Assembly (NCBI GenBank): GCA_965644315.1
Contig: CBFFRQ010000062.1
Coordinates: 372,001 to 436,000 of the forward strand
DNA: 64,000 nt
From: Caecitellus pseudoparvulus
Taxonomy: Eukaryota > Bigyra: Bicosoecida
Reading direction: 5' to 3'
A model generated the notes under the pieces. The model worked only from the letters and a program-made list of their open reading frames with translations, ran no database searches and was not told where the DNA came from. Positions 10,627 through 20,879 of this stretch are shown here, in pieces; position 1 is the stretch's first letter; each line of letters opens with the position of its first letter. The position numbers and the translations under genes were made by a program.

Positions 10627-11790
10627 CTAAGGTTTGTCGTGTGCGGGTGCCGGCCCTCCTCCGGGGGGGGAGCCTTGCTGGGGGTGAAGGACGACCGGTG
10701 TGCTCTGAGCTCCTAGCGCCCCAGCGGGCTGCTGTGCCGCTGAGAAGACCACCTGGCAGCCCCCCTTCGCCCTGTCCTTCTTACCAGCTGGGGCGGCAGA
10801 GGAGGTGGGGCTGAAGCGGGCCAAGGGGGGTGCTTGGCGTTGCTGGGCAGCGCCGCTGGTCGCTGTGCCGTGAGCGGCTGTCGGAGACACGGCGTGCGAG
10901 CCCAGGCGCACGGGGGTGGGCGTGCTGGTCTTCTGCTCTTGCGCCTTCCAGGGGTCGGGGGCGGGGAAGGTCACGACGTGGGTTGGCGGCTGGGCGGTGG
11001 CGTGGCCCACTGCGCAGGGCTTGGACAGCGTCAGCTTGGCACCCTTGCTGCCCACCAGCGGCCCCTGGCCAGGAGGGCAGGAGGAGGCTGCATGTGCACC
11101 TGACCAGCCGCCCGCTGGTGAGCCAGTGTGGCTGGGCAGGGACGTCACTGCGCCGTAGTGCAGAGTGCTGCCGCTGGAGCCACGCCTTGCGCTGGGGAGG
11201 TACGCCGCACTGTCGTCCCGCGGCCAGGGCATGGGCAGGGTGGGGCCGGATGTCATTGTCTCTGCGCGGTCACCGGCTGAGGACACGGAGACGGGGCTGC
11301 CGGGGGCAGAGGAGGAGCAGGAGTCGTCTGAGGGCACGCGGGGAAAAACGCGCTCCTGCACCCCCCCCGCGCCCCACTCCCAAGACAGCGTGCGGGGCAG
11401 GGTGCTGTGCTGGGCTGCTCCCTGCCCTTGCGCGAGAGGGGGCAGGGCGGTGGGGTGGCAGGCGTAGGAGGGAGCGAGGTGGGGCTGCAATGCCACCTCA
11501 GAAACGGAGCGAGTGCATGCTGGGCAGGGGCTGCCCAGGGCGGAGGAGATGTTGCCAACACGGTGGCTGAGCCCTTCACCCTGGGGTGCGTCCAGGTTCC
11601 ACGTGCCTTGCAGCTCTGGGGAAGAGCAGCCGGTCAAGTCCCTCACGCCGCAGACGCGTGGCGTTTCACCTTGACTGCCAGCATCAGGAGTAGTCTGCAC
11701 TACGTGCGCGGAAAAGTCGGTGCCCTTGCCGAGAGAGCGCAGCCTGCCGTGCGCGAGAGGCGGAAGAGTCGGCACTATCTCGCTTGCCAT
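10627..11790 (-). CDS. Ser/Pro/Ala-rich low-complexity protein, hypothetical
   Basis: Open frame of 387 aa from the preferred ATG (MASEIVPTLPPLAHGRLRSL); the frame stays open upstream to 11913. No domain or hydrophobic segment. Short basic-Ser motifs resembling kinase or 14-3-3 sites occur (CTRSVSEVAL, PRTLSWEWG, SARRGSSGSTL), with acidic-Ser clusters (PSDDSCSSSAPGSPVSVSS). The C-terminal 130 residues are Ala/Gln/Pro-rich with a basic patch (AGKKDRAKGG). It is the first of four similar-looking - strand frames between 10.6 and 20.9 kb. In GC-rich DNA a frame of this size can arise by chance, so it is uncertain that it is translated or intron-free. Confidence 0.4.
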   Translation of the reverse strand: MASEIVPTLPPLAHGRLRSLGKGTDFSAHVVQTTPDAGSQGETPRVCGVRDLTGCSSPELQGTWNLDAPQGEGLSHRVGNISSALGSPCPACTRSVSEVALQPHLAPSYACHPTALPPLAQGQGAAQHSTLPRTLSWEWGAGGVQERVFPRVPSDDSCSSSAPGSPVSVSSAGDRAETMTSGPTLPMPWPRDDSAAYLPSARRGSSGSTLHYGAVTSLPSHTGSPAGGWSGAHAASSCPPGQGPLVGSKGAKLTLSKPCAVGHATAQPPTHVVTFPAPDPWKAQEQKTSTPTPVRLGSHAVSPTAAHGTATSGAAQQRQAPPLARFSPTSSAAPAGKKDRAKGGCQVVFSAAQQPAGALGAQSTPVVLHPQQGSPPGGGPAPAHDKP

Positions 11791-12329
11791 GCCGCTTGAG
11801 TCAGGGTGGCCTGCAGGGGGACTGCGCGCAGCTCGCAGCAAAGAGTGGGGGGCTTTTGCTGCACACGCGATGCCCTTCTGCCTTGCGCAGTCCACGCCGA
11901 GCGCAGACTGCACAGCGGGAGGCTGGGGCGTGGGCAGGATGCAACAACTTGATTCTCTGGGTCAGTACGGCAAGCACATGGACTGGTGTGTATTGACAGT
12001 CGAGGACAGCCGAGGTCTGTGCTTGATGCGTGGCAGGGGGGGGGGGGGGAAGTGCCAGCCAGCAGAAACGTCCTGCACTTTGCGCAAAGTGTTTGCCGTG
12101 CCACGACGCGTAGGTTGCGATGGCACGAAGGGGAGCAGCCAAACAATGCACCCACTAAGTACTCAGGTGCTTCTTTTCGCGCAGCACCCTCGGAGCGTTG
12201 CAAATCCCTGGCGGCGTTGCTGGATCGCATCTTCGGTCAAAGTGAGCGTGGCGTGGAACCCCCGAAGACTGCACTGCAGCGCACCCGCAGCAGTGCACGA
12301 GGCACAGACGCTGCTATGGACATGTTCCA
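11791..12329. other. Intergenic region
   Basis: Only short, non-overlapping open frames with no recognisable product. It contains a perfect G14 tract (12036-12049). This is the presumed 5' flank of the 10.6-11.8 kb gene and 3' flank of the 12.3-13.9 kb gene, both on the minus strand. Confidence 0.4.
12036..12049 (+). repeat. G14 mononucleotide tract
   Basis: Fourteen consecutive G in an intergenic segment, the longest homopolymer seen in the window. Such tracts are length-unstable and prone to sequencing error; the exact length should be treated with caution. Confidence 0.9.
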
Positions 12330-13904
12330 TCACTTGAAAGCACCAGGGCTCCCGTTGGGCGCCGACGGGGCGGCCTGAGGCGGTGCAGGCTGCGCTGGAC
12401 TCAGTGCGCCCATCGGCGCCAACGTGCCAACCGGGGCAGTGATCGGAAGGCGAACAGCTACACCCCGCCCACTACCCTCAAGTCGAGGCTTCCATCCTAG
12501 CTTCAACAGGACTGGCGCGGCAGGGCGCTGAGCCGCGTGGCTCGAACCCGGTTCGCAAGCTGGTGGCAAGGGCGGCGGCTGCTGCGTCACCTCTGAGGAC
12601 CGCTGTATGGTGGCCAGAGGGTAACGTGCGCCTCCAGCACACGGGGGTGAAGCCAGCTTGATCGCCCTCGCCTGCGGCATAAAGGCTGTTGGCACCGGGC
12701 GCTCCTGTGCCTCGTGCAGTTCTGGTGTAGTTCGCTGAGGGCGCTTGTCATACCCTGTGCCGGGGCTTCGTGGCAGGACGCACACGCCAGCTGTGGGATG
12801 TTCTGCACTGGACGGGGAAGAGTGCGAACTGTGCGCTTCCCCGGCGCCTGGTTCGCCCCCGCTTCCCCAGTGTGGGCGGGATGTGCGGATGGTGGGCGGC
12901 GGAGGCGGATCGTGCACGCCACCATCCGCACCGACGTGCAAAGGCTGCCATCCCTGCAGCCTTTCCTCTCCTTTGAGGCCCATGCCACCCACGGTGCCAA
13001 ACCCTTCAAGCTTTTCGGCGTCGCTGAGACTCCGCGCGTACCTTCTGTGGCCAGGAGGGCGCTGGCAGGGTGCTGTCTCCATCGGCGTCTGAAACGCAGG
13101 CCCAGCGCTCTTGACAACGGCTGGCGCGATGCTGTCCTCATGGCCCTCCCAAGTCCCCGCACTGAGACCACTCCAGAACGCCTGCTGCTCAATGCCCTTC
13201 TCAGGCAGTACTGCAGGCGAAGTGCACGAAGTCTGCAGCAGTTTACCGTGCGGGCTTTGACATGCACCTGGCAGGGGCTGGTCCATGTGAGTGATGATTC
13301 CGAAGGGCTGCACGGTAGGGATGCCTACCTCGAGAGTGGGCCCGATGGACAGTTTAAATGTGATGCTCTTCGCGCCCCTGCTGGATCCAGTCTTCGCCGG
13401 CAAGGCCTCGGGGCAGGCGTCAGGTTTCGGCGGCGGGAGGCGAACGGCGCACGCGGCGGCGCCATGCCGCGGAGCCTCCCATGAACTGACTTTCGGTTGG
13501 TGTGTGGCCATGGCCGGGGATGCAAGACATAAATCGGCGGAATTTATGCTCGGCAAAGATGATTTGCCTGGCAAGGGGCCTTTAGAGGCGAAGGAGGTGT
13601 GCTTGTCCACGGGAGAGTGCGGCGTTTCAGATGGCGCAACTTCAGAGAGCTTGTCCACAGTTTGCGGGACGGAGTAGGCGGGCAGGATATGCAACCTTGC
13701 AAAAAGCGTTGCACGCGGGGAACACCTGGTCGTTTCTTTTTGGGTGGGCCAGGAGGATGAGATGCCCGACGGGCGCTTGAACCTGCGCCGCCATGACTGC
13801 CTGCCTGCCGCGGACGTTCCATGGAGAATGCAACTTCTGCAGGCTTGCCGCCCAGAAATGCAGCTACTGCACAGCACTGCGGCACAGAACTTACCGGAAA
13901 GCAT
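12330..13904 (-). CDS. Pro/Ser-rich low-complexity protein, hypothetical
   Basis: Open frame of up to 524 aa; the true start may be an internal Met such as MATHQPKVSSWEAPRHG. The middle has one less repetitive stretch (SITFKLSIGPTLEVGIPTV, then FGIITHMDQPLPG) and an Arg-Ser site motif (RRYARSLSDAEKLEGFG). The last ~150 residues are Pro/Ala-rich, with hydrophobic Pro motifs (GVAVRLPITAPVGTLAPMG). No known domain, signal peptide or membrane segment. Composition resembles the neighbouring - strand frames at 10.6, 17.8 and 19.8 kb. It may be a real disordered protein or partly a chance frame; introns cannot be excluded. Confidence 0.35.
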   Translation of the reverse strand: MLSGKFCAAVLCSSCISGRQACRSCILHGTSAAGRQSWRRRFKRPSGISSSWPTQKETTRCSPRATLFARLHILPAYSVPQTVDKLSEVAPSETPHSPVDKHTSFASKGPLPGKSSLPSINSADLCLASPAMATHQPKVSSWEAPRHGAAACAVRLPPPKPDACPEALPAKTGSSRGAKSITFKLSIGPTLEVGIPTVQPFGIITHMDQPLPGACQSPHGKLLQTSCTSPAVLPEKGIEQQAFWSGLSAGTWEGHEDSIAPAVVKSAGPAFQTPMETAPCQRPPGHRRYARSLSDAEKLEGFGTVGGMGLKGEERLQGWQPLHVGADGGVHDPPPPPTIRTSRPHWGSGGEPGAGEAHSSHSSPSSAEHPTAGVCVLPRSPGTGYDKRPQRTTPELHEAQERPVPTAFMPQARAIKLASPPCAGGARYPLATIQRSSEVTQQPPPLPPACEPGSSHAAQRPAAPVLLKLGWKPRLEGSGRGVAVRLPITAPVGTLAPMGALSPAQPAPPQAAPSAPNGSPGAFK

Positions 13905-14201
13905 GCATGACGCGAAGGTTATGCTCGCTCAGCGTACTAATCCGGCCCCCGTCACCAGCCGTGAGCATGGCGCTTTGCTCGCAAGCTGGCACTTCGCACT
14001 CTGAGCCAACAATCGCAAGCCTCCCGGCACCTCGTTCAGCCCCCTTTGCACGCGCACTTGAGCCTGCCCCGTCTGAGGCTGTGAGCACGGTGAGGCTGCC
14101 TGGCCATTCAGGCAGGTGGAGCTTTTTCCGCAGTCCAGCCCAACTTCCTGCCGTTGCGGCCGGGGACCCGGCGCTAGTCGCGACTGGACACCCCTATCCT
14201 C

Positions 14202-17016
14202 ATGGCAGCATCAAAAAGGAGTGACGAGTGTGCTGGGCGTGCGTTGCGTGGTTTTGCGCCGTGCGCGCTGCCGCCCGTGCCGCGTGACTCACGCCAGCGA
14301 AACGCACTCCCGCTCAAACCTTCACAGCTAGCCAGCCTGCAGCAGGGGCCGGCTCGGTTGGTGCAGAGCTGGAAGAAGTGCTTTCTTTTGAGCAACTGTG
14401 TGCCTCGGGGCTCCCGTGGATCAGTCCAGCAGAGCTGCCTCCTGAAGATGACGCCAGGTGGAAGTCCATGGCTGGCTACCTAAGGTGGCCCTTTTTGCCC
14501 ATGGAGCACCTGGTGCCTGCGTTCAAAGCCTTGTGCAACTTGGAGCGCGGTTTGCACGAAGGCCAGCCAGGCATGTGCCGAGTGGTTTTACTGAGTGGCG
14601 AGCAAGGAATCGGGAAGAACTCCCTGGTTCTGCTGGCTATGAGCGACATCTCCCGATCCCGGGCAGCGAGCGGGAGCAGGGAGACCTTCACCTTCCACGA
14701 GCTCATGCAGTGCAATAGAGCCTCCGAGCAAGGGTGCTTTTATTCCTACTTGCTGGAGAGTCTTGCCCCGAGGCTGCATGAAATGGAGCGGCTCGGAGCT
14801 GTTGCGGAAGCGGTGGAGCGGCTTGGCACTCTTGCGACCGAAGTCGAAGGGAGTGGGGGCTCCCTGCCACTGCGTCAACTGCAGAGGCTGGGTTTGGCCA
14901 AAGGGGGCGACGCCTTCGCCACGGAGCGCGACTTGCTGCCACCAGAGCTTCTCGCCGTGATCCAACATGCTCATCACCGAGGCCTGATTGGCATGGTCAG
15001 CGCCTTGCTAAGGCAGGCAGGCGTCGCCGTGATTGTCTCCCTCCAGCGACCAGACTGCCTTTTCAGAGAAAGCCACTTTTCGTTCCAGCGTGCCGAGCTT
15101 TGGCTCGCCCAGCTTCGAAGCGTAGCTTTGGACCCGGACGGCGCGATCGGCATCGTGCTGTGTTCCAACCGCCCGGGGGTTCGGTCCCTGTTCCTGTCTG
15201 CCGGTAAACCCAGGGCTTTCCCCGTGGGATACTCCCATCTGGCCCTGTGTGGCAGTTGGGAAGCAGGCGAGATTGTGCACGTGCGCATTCCTTCGCCAAA
15301 CTGGACACGACTAACCCTGATGGCCTACTTGTTGACTCACGCATGCAGGAGCGTGCAGGCAGACTTCACATTGTACGTCCGCCCCGAGTCATGGATCCCA
15401 TCAAAGGCAGCCATGCACCTGGCTCGAACGATTGACGCTGTTGTACAGGGAGGTCACAAGGGCAAACTGCCAGCTGGTGAGAAGCCGCTTGACGCCTTCC
15501 TCGAGCATGTGCTGTGCGGCTTTGGGAACGTGCCCATCCTCCTGTCCGATGTGGCCTGTGGTTTGACTTGCAGAGGCCCCGCTGATCGTTGGCCACAGCC
15601 CTGCTGCTCGCGATACGATGGTGCGGAGCGCGTGCGTGACAATCCCTTCGTCGCTCGGGCTTTTGGTGAGTTCATGTTAGCGGTGCCTGCCGTGGAGCGC
15701 GAGAAGTTTCTGGCATGCACCACGCTTGAGTTCCGGCGGACTGACTTCGTTGTACCCTTTGAGACGGTGTTACGTGAGCTTATCCGCAAAGACAGCGCTC
15801 AGGCACCAGCACAGCCAGCCAGTGGAAGTGCTGCGTGTGACGCGCTCGCGTCACCTGTGGATCGCGCGCACGCGTGCATCGAAGCAGCTCTGGATGCAGG
15901 CAGCCTTGTGCAGAGCAAGTCTGGTGATCTCATGCTTGGGAGCCTGGGCGCTCTTCACCATGGCAGGTGGAGTTATTCTAACCCAAGAGTGGCAGCATGG
16001 GGGCGGCGGCTCGGCAACGAGCACGAGTCCAGGCTCCCGCTGGCGAGGGGGCTTGCTCGCATGGGCAGCTTCTCAGGTGAGGTGCTTGTGAAAGGAGCGC
16101 ATGGGCCAGAACCGAGTTCTGGCGACTCGCTTTCCGCCGAGCTGGCAGTGATGCATCTTGTGGCCCTAGATCACCTGAACGGCAACGACGCCATTCCTCT
16201 CACGTCTGATGCAGTGACAAGGGCACATGTGGAGCAGGCATTCGGCAGCAAAGTGGAGGAAGGCTTGGGGGGGTGGGGGGCGGCCAAGGCAGTTGGCGCA
16301 GCGCACGGAGTTCACGACGTGAGAGCCCACGCTGCGTACTTATCGCTGAAGCTGACACACCCGAGCCTGTGGGAGTACCTGACCTTGCAAAAGGGGGGTT
16401 CTGGCTGAGGGAGTCGCCCTACACGCTCGGCGGTGACCTTGTGGGGGTGTACCTAGAGCTTGATTCTTCGTTTCTGATTGCTCACATTGTCCGCGTACAC
16501 ACGAAGCGAGCCTCCCAGTGGGCGGTTGAGCAAGGCACCTACTGCACCACCACACACCACTCCATGGACGCTGCTGTGCTGGACCTGACAGGGGGTGTGC
16601 CACTATCTTCAGCAACCTCGGAAGACACGAATCGCAGGCACGAGCCCATCTTCCGCGCGGTGGGGGACCTCGTCATTGCCGCTGTTTTGGCCACCATAAA
16701 GATGGAGCAAGGCGTGGACGTGCTGTCTGACTGGGACGCCCACTTCCGCGCAGTCGTTGAGTCGAACATCGTGTGGGCCGTCGACGAAGGTCCACTAATC
16801 GCAACCACTCTTGAGTTAAACCGAACACTGCGTGATCGAGTACTGTGCGCTGGCATCGATGTTGTCGATGGTGAGGACTTCATGAAGATTTGTGAGTCGC
16901 ACGAAGGAGCCTTCGGCAGACCGCGTTCGCTGTCTCAAGAGACGGACGAGAAATCGGTCAAGGATGCCTGTCTCAAGGATATTCGCGGCAAGTTGACCAC
17001 TCTTCTTGGATTGTAG
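14202..17016 (+). CDS. Putative P-loop protein of unknown family, frame shifts near its 3' third
   Basis: Proposed exon 1 14202-14220 (MAASKR), intron 14221-14297 (77 bp, GTGACG donor), then an open frame from 14298 to a stop at 16408. The protein has a hydrophobic strand plus P-loop, VVLLSGEQGIGKNSLVLLA, about residue 115. Lys is present, but the usual Thr/Ser after it is Asn, and no clear Walker B Asp/Glu follows (VAVIVSLQRPD is the nearest strand). Remaining sequence is mixed alpha/beta, not low complexity, so it is likely coding. From about 16324 to 17016 an equally good frame runs in the -1 register (GFWLRESPYTLGGDLVGVYL... to a stop at 17014-17016). The two join if one extra base is read near the A4G6 run at 16389-16398, or by an intron I cannot place confidently. 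It could be a STAND- or ORC-like ATPase remnant; no family is assigned. Confidence 0.45.
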
Positions 17017-17773
17017 GATGGGGTCAACTTTTGGGCAGAGGTGCGCCACCAGCCACACGCCGGCGTGAAACTGGTCCGGGTGCGCTTCTCCACCGCGGAG
17101 GGGAGGTTGTCGCGCAAGTGCAAGGCCATGAAGTTGCCCACACGCGCAAGTACAACGGCTTCAAGGGCATGATTGGTGACAGGAGCGAGCATCTGAGCTC
17201 AGGCATGTTACGCTGACGTCACCGATACTTGCCGCGTGAATGTCGGCGCACTCGGGAGTTTCAATGCATCGCAAGTACCCCACGGGTCGAGGCGGTGGAA
17301 GAATCTCTTGCTCAGCTCCGTATGAGGGAACTCCTGCGGCAGCCTTGCAGGCGTCGCATCGCACGGACGACCACGAAAGCACACCACGAGCAGCGACCCG
17401 CGCGCTGACACTGCTCAGAACGTGCCAACCGAGCGAGCTCCAAAGGAGGGCAAGCCGGCTAGAGATTGCTGAATAGTTGAGATTTCCCCCTGACCTGCGT
17501 TCACTTCACCCCGACGCCTCTTTTGGTGCGTTCATGAGTGCGACTGGCCCGGTGTAACTTCGCGTCGCAACTTGTAACTGCAAAATGTGCGCACACGCCA
17601 CCAGAGCAGCGGTAGGATCAATTGGATTCATGAACAAGCACAGGCTCAGACAAAGTCACGCACAGTTTCATCGCTATGTGCGAGGAAGTAGGGTATGTGT
17701 CAAAGGAGGGCGCGGGCAGCCGGTCAGCTGATCGGTGTCGGGAAGTGGCCCGCCGGAAACTGCACTGACGCAC
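17017..17773. other. Intergenic region
   Basis: Nothing with coding character. The segment 17,470-17,710 is AT-richer than the surrounding genes. It is the 3' flank of both neighbouring genes, which converge here. Confidence 0.4.
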
Positions 17774-18778
17774 TCAACGCTGCGCCGGTCCGCGGGCTCG
17801 CTGAAGCGGTGGAAGCCTCACCGCGGGAAGAGGGCTCACGTTCGAGAAGCTACTAGAGCGACTGAAGGCAATGCTGCAGTCGTCAGGGGGTGTGCAGGCT
17901 CGGGGGACGCTGGGCGCAGCCGGCTGTGCGCACCCTGTCGCGAGCTCGGGCGAGGGTTGCTGCTGCTGCGAGGACATGCTGCCACAACAGGCCGGCTTGC
18001 TGGCCGTTGGCTTCATCGGGCAGGGCAGCTGCACAACGGGGAGGACGGCACATGGCCCCTGAGTTGAGCGCACGGGGAGCGTGACGATGGGCAGAGCTGC
18101 TTGCGCGAGCCGAGCCGGCTGCCAGCTGTGCTCCAGCAACGTGGGCGCAGGCGAGACAGCTTCCTCCTCGACACCCCAGGAAGTGGCGGGTGAAATGCCG
18201 CCCTGTGCCCAGTCCCGCATGGAGTCAGCCTCACGGAGGAAATCTTCACAGTGAAGCACCTGGATGTTGATGGTGCCACTGCGTGTGGCGCTCGGGAAGT
18301 CTGCCGGGACGGGGTCCGAAGTTGGCTGATGCACATGTGAGGAGGCGTGGTGCAGTGCCCTGCACTCCATGCTTCGTGCGTGGCGCAGGGGTCGCGGCTG
18401 GAGCTGACCCGGAAGCTTGGGCTCCTGAGCGTGCTTGTGGAAGGCATAGACTGACGTTGCGGCAGCTTTGGCATCGTGGGCTGGCACTGCGCACTCGGAG
18501 TAGCTCCGAGGCGTCGATGGCATCGTGGCGCTGAACCTGCGCCCTCGAACGTCGCCGTCGCGATGGGAGGGAGAGGCAGGAGCTAGGGGCTCCATGGGGA
18601 AGGCGTGGTTGCTGAGAGGAACTGGGTGGAGGATGGCTGGTGTTGGGTGATGGGATTCTGCGGTGTTGGGAGTGGGAGTGAATATTGCCCACGAAGCGCC
18701 AACTGCGTCAACGCCGAGCCAGATGCCGCTGGGCCGTCGGCCCCCCCTCCGCTGGATCGGCTTGCGCTGTGGGTGCAC
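17774..18778 (-). CDS. Ser/Pro-rich low-complexity protein, hypothetical
   Basis: Open frame of up to 334 aa; the Met at 18595 (MEPLAPASPSHRDGDVRG) is the more natural start. It contains Arg-Ser motifs typical of phosphorylation sites (PSTPRSYSECAVP, LRHARSMECRA, FSRSSSFSNVSPLP), one less repetitive stretch (SGTINIQVLHCEDFLREAD, then MRDWAQGG), and Pro-hydrophobic repeats (LPIVTLPVRSTQGPCAVLP). A Gln run (SSQQQQPSPEL) lies near the C-terminus. No domain recognised. Third member of the - strand Ser/Pro-rich cluster. Confidence 0.4.
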   Translation of the reverse strand: MHPQRKPIQRRGGRRPSGIWLGVDAVGASWAIFTPTPNTAESHHPTPAILHPVPLSNHAFPMEPLAPASPSHRDGDVRGRRFSATMPSTPRSYSECAVPAHDAKAAATSVYAFHKHAQEPKLPGQLQPRPLRHARSMECRALHHASSHVHQPTSDPVPADFPSATRSGTINIQVLHCEDFLREADSMRDWAQGGISPATSWGVEEEAVSPAPTLLEHSWQPARLAQAALPIVTLPVRSTQGPCAVLPVVQLPCPMKPTASKPACCGSMSSQQQQPSPELATGCAQPAAPSVPRACTPPDDCSIAFSRSSSFSNVSPLPAVRLPPLQRARGPAQR

Positions 18779-19808
18779 ATACGTACCCGGTGCTCTGGCG
18801 GACTCTGTATTTCTCAGTGGGTGTCAGGAGCACGGATTTCCGAGTTTCCACCAGCTGTTCTTTGCCTTCGAAATGCCTCCGGCACCGTGGGGCGGCTGCA
18901 GCTCGGGAAGTGAATCAAGCTGTTCGCAAAATGGTGGATTCGCATACTGGTCTTGGGAAGGGGCTTATTTTTGTGGGTGCTTACCCAGCTTTCTGCGCCT
19001 TCCAGCTGGCGAAGAAAAACAGCACCGGCCCGAGAGGTCATTTGTGTGGCACCTTGTCGTGCAGCAATTGGCTACACTCGGCAAGAATCCACAGCAGGCA
19101 TGCACGGGCCCCACGTCTTGTTTCCGATGGTCGCTGTGCAGTACCAGGTCAGTGGTGATCGCGTGCGTCACAGCCGTCCTTGCGGAAATCGCGTGCAGCT
19201 TGGACCAGCCGCAGGGAGACCGCACCTCGACCGAGACCCAAGCCAGAGGAGGGCGCTGTGAAGAGCTCTGTCACATTATGAAGTTCAAATACGAAAAGGA
19301 ACAGTTTTTCTCGTTTTCCCGTACGGGGCCTCCAGCAGCGTGCTGGAGCCAGTGAAAGTTCTACCCGTCGGCGCAGACCGGTCAGTCCCAGGCAGCAGAC
19401 ACGTAAGCCCCGACCCGCTGCTTGGAAAGGTAAAGCCCCGCATGGACTGGGGCCAAGCTACCCTGCACTGCGCCTGGAGCTGCATCGGGCCCGTTGCAAG
19501 GCTAGGTTGCATCTGGCAGGCGTGGCGTGCGGGGGCGGCTGCCTACCTCCGCACACCTCCTCCAGGTCCGCGTTGCAGGCGTTGGGCAGAGGGGGCTGCG
19601 CTTCTTCCACAGCTACCCCGTCCATACGACCCATAACACTGCGTGTGTCAGCCAGCGGCTCCTGAGGGCGACCACGCCCGACTCTGCGTTGTGCCTGCTT
19701 TGTCTTGCCGAGGCCGACTTGACATCCACTGGCCCCGCCCGAGGCTGCACGTGGCCTGGGCGACACCCGCACATATCAGGACCGTGGATTCTGCGCATCA
19801 AGATCCAT
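18779..19808. other. Intergenic region, locally AT-richer
   Basis: No supported gene. Composition drops in GC around 18,900-19,010 and 19,260-19,330 (for example gttcaaatacgaaaaggaac). Short open frames on both strands have no family resemblance. It lies between two minus-strand low-complexity frames. Confidence 0.4.
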
Positions 19809-20879
19809 TCAAAGGGAAGTGGAACGTTCGAGGCTGGGCTGGCTGGCACTGGCAGCGGCGCTGGGGGAGCTGGTGTGGTTGAGCGCCGGCACCCAGGCGC
19901 CCAGGTCCTTCAGGAGGGATGCGGAGGTGCTTCCAGAGGCGGTGGAGACTCGACCGCTCCACACGTCTAAGCCGTGGCTGGCTTCGATGCGGGGGTGGGC
20001 TTCGGCAGGGTGCGGGGGCGGCATGGTGCCTCCCTGGGAGGTTCCTGGCACGGAGGGGAGCAGGACCGGGGCCATGGTGGGAGGGCCACCGACCAGCGCT
20101 GGCAGCACTGTGAGCCAGGGAACTCCACCAGCGGCAGGGGACTGAGCTGCGCGATGCGGCCATGCAGGCAGGGCGAGAGGAGTGACGCATGTGGAGCGGG
20201 CGCTGTCCGTGAAGGAGCTGACACTGGGGCCCCTGCCAGCCTGAACGCGCGATGCAGGTGACAGGTACGGCGACGGCGCAGCGTCACGGTGAAGCAGCAA
20301 GCCCGTAGCTACCGAGCCACATGTTCCTTGTGTGTTGTGTCGGCGGCAGGGGCTGGCAGCAGGCAACTCGTAGGCAGCAAAGTGCCCGCCACCAGCGGCC
20401 GCTGCGGCTGCTGCAGTGCCAGGTGGCATCAGCTTGTGTGGAGATTGGCTGCCCCGCCTCCTGTGCACCTCCCACTCGTGCTGGCTGGAGGTGCGGGCGT
20501 ACTCTGCCAGGGACGCAGACAGCCTTGATTGCAGTGCTCGCAGGGTTTGTGGTGGTGCGCTCTGGCGATGGTGGCGGCGTGGAGGGGAACGTTTCAACGG
20601 GTGGGGAGGTGGGTGTGAGTTGGCACGAGGGCGGCGAAAGTGCCGCGCGCCGCGTGAATGGAGTTGGCCTGAGTCTCCCTGTGCAGCCATGCTGCCGAGA
20701 AGAAGCTTACAGACAGCTAGATCAATGCAGGAGTGCATGTTGCGTGTGAGGAGGACGATCGGAATGTGGGCGGGGAGTGCCTTTGTGCATCCCGCCTGAT
20801 AGTGCGTGGCATGATGGCGATGGCCCCAGAAGCAGCGCCTGCTGCTGCGGGTCCAGTGCCGGTTTCGAAGAAGATGCAA
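19809..20879 (-). CDS. Ser/Pro/Ala-rich low-complexity protein, hypothetical
   Basis: Open frame of up to 356 aa. The first ~60 residues (Cys/His/Arg-rich) look like non-coding DNA, so the Met at 20690 (MAAQGDSGQLHSRGARH) is a likelier start. The central part has a possible helix (LRALQSRLSASLAEYARTSS) and an Ala tract. The C-terminal half is Ser/Pro-rich, with GPSVSSFTDSARSTCVTPL and a Pro-hydrophobic run (WLTVLPALVGG, MAPVLLPSVPG) reminiscent of the 17.8 kb frame. No known domain. Last of four similar frames on the same strand. Confidence 0.4.
   Translation of the reverse strand: MHLLRNRHWTRSSRRCFWGHRHHATHYQAGCTKALPAHIPIVLLTRNMHSCIDLAVCKLLLGSMAAQGDSGQLHSRGARHFRRPRANSHPPPHPLKRSPPRRHHRQSAPPQTLRALQSRLSASLAEYARTSSQHEWEVHRRRGSQSPHKLMPPGTAAAAAAAGGGHFAAYELPAASPCRRHNTQGTCGSVATGLLLHRDAAPSPYLSPASRVQAGRGPSVSSFTDSARSTCVTPLALPAWPHRAAQSPAAGGVPWLTVLPALVGGPPTMAPVLLPSVPGTSQGGTMPPPHPAEAHPRIEASHGLDVWSGRVSTASGSTSASLLKDLGAWVPALNHTSSPSAAASASQPSLERSTSL

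Noticed and set aside
12535-12570. tRNA-like T-arm on the minus strand (a GGGTTCGAGCC-type sequence)
   Set aside because: No matching acceptor stem, D-arm or anticodon arm at the required spacing; it lies within a low-complexity reading frame.
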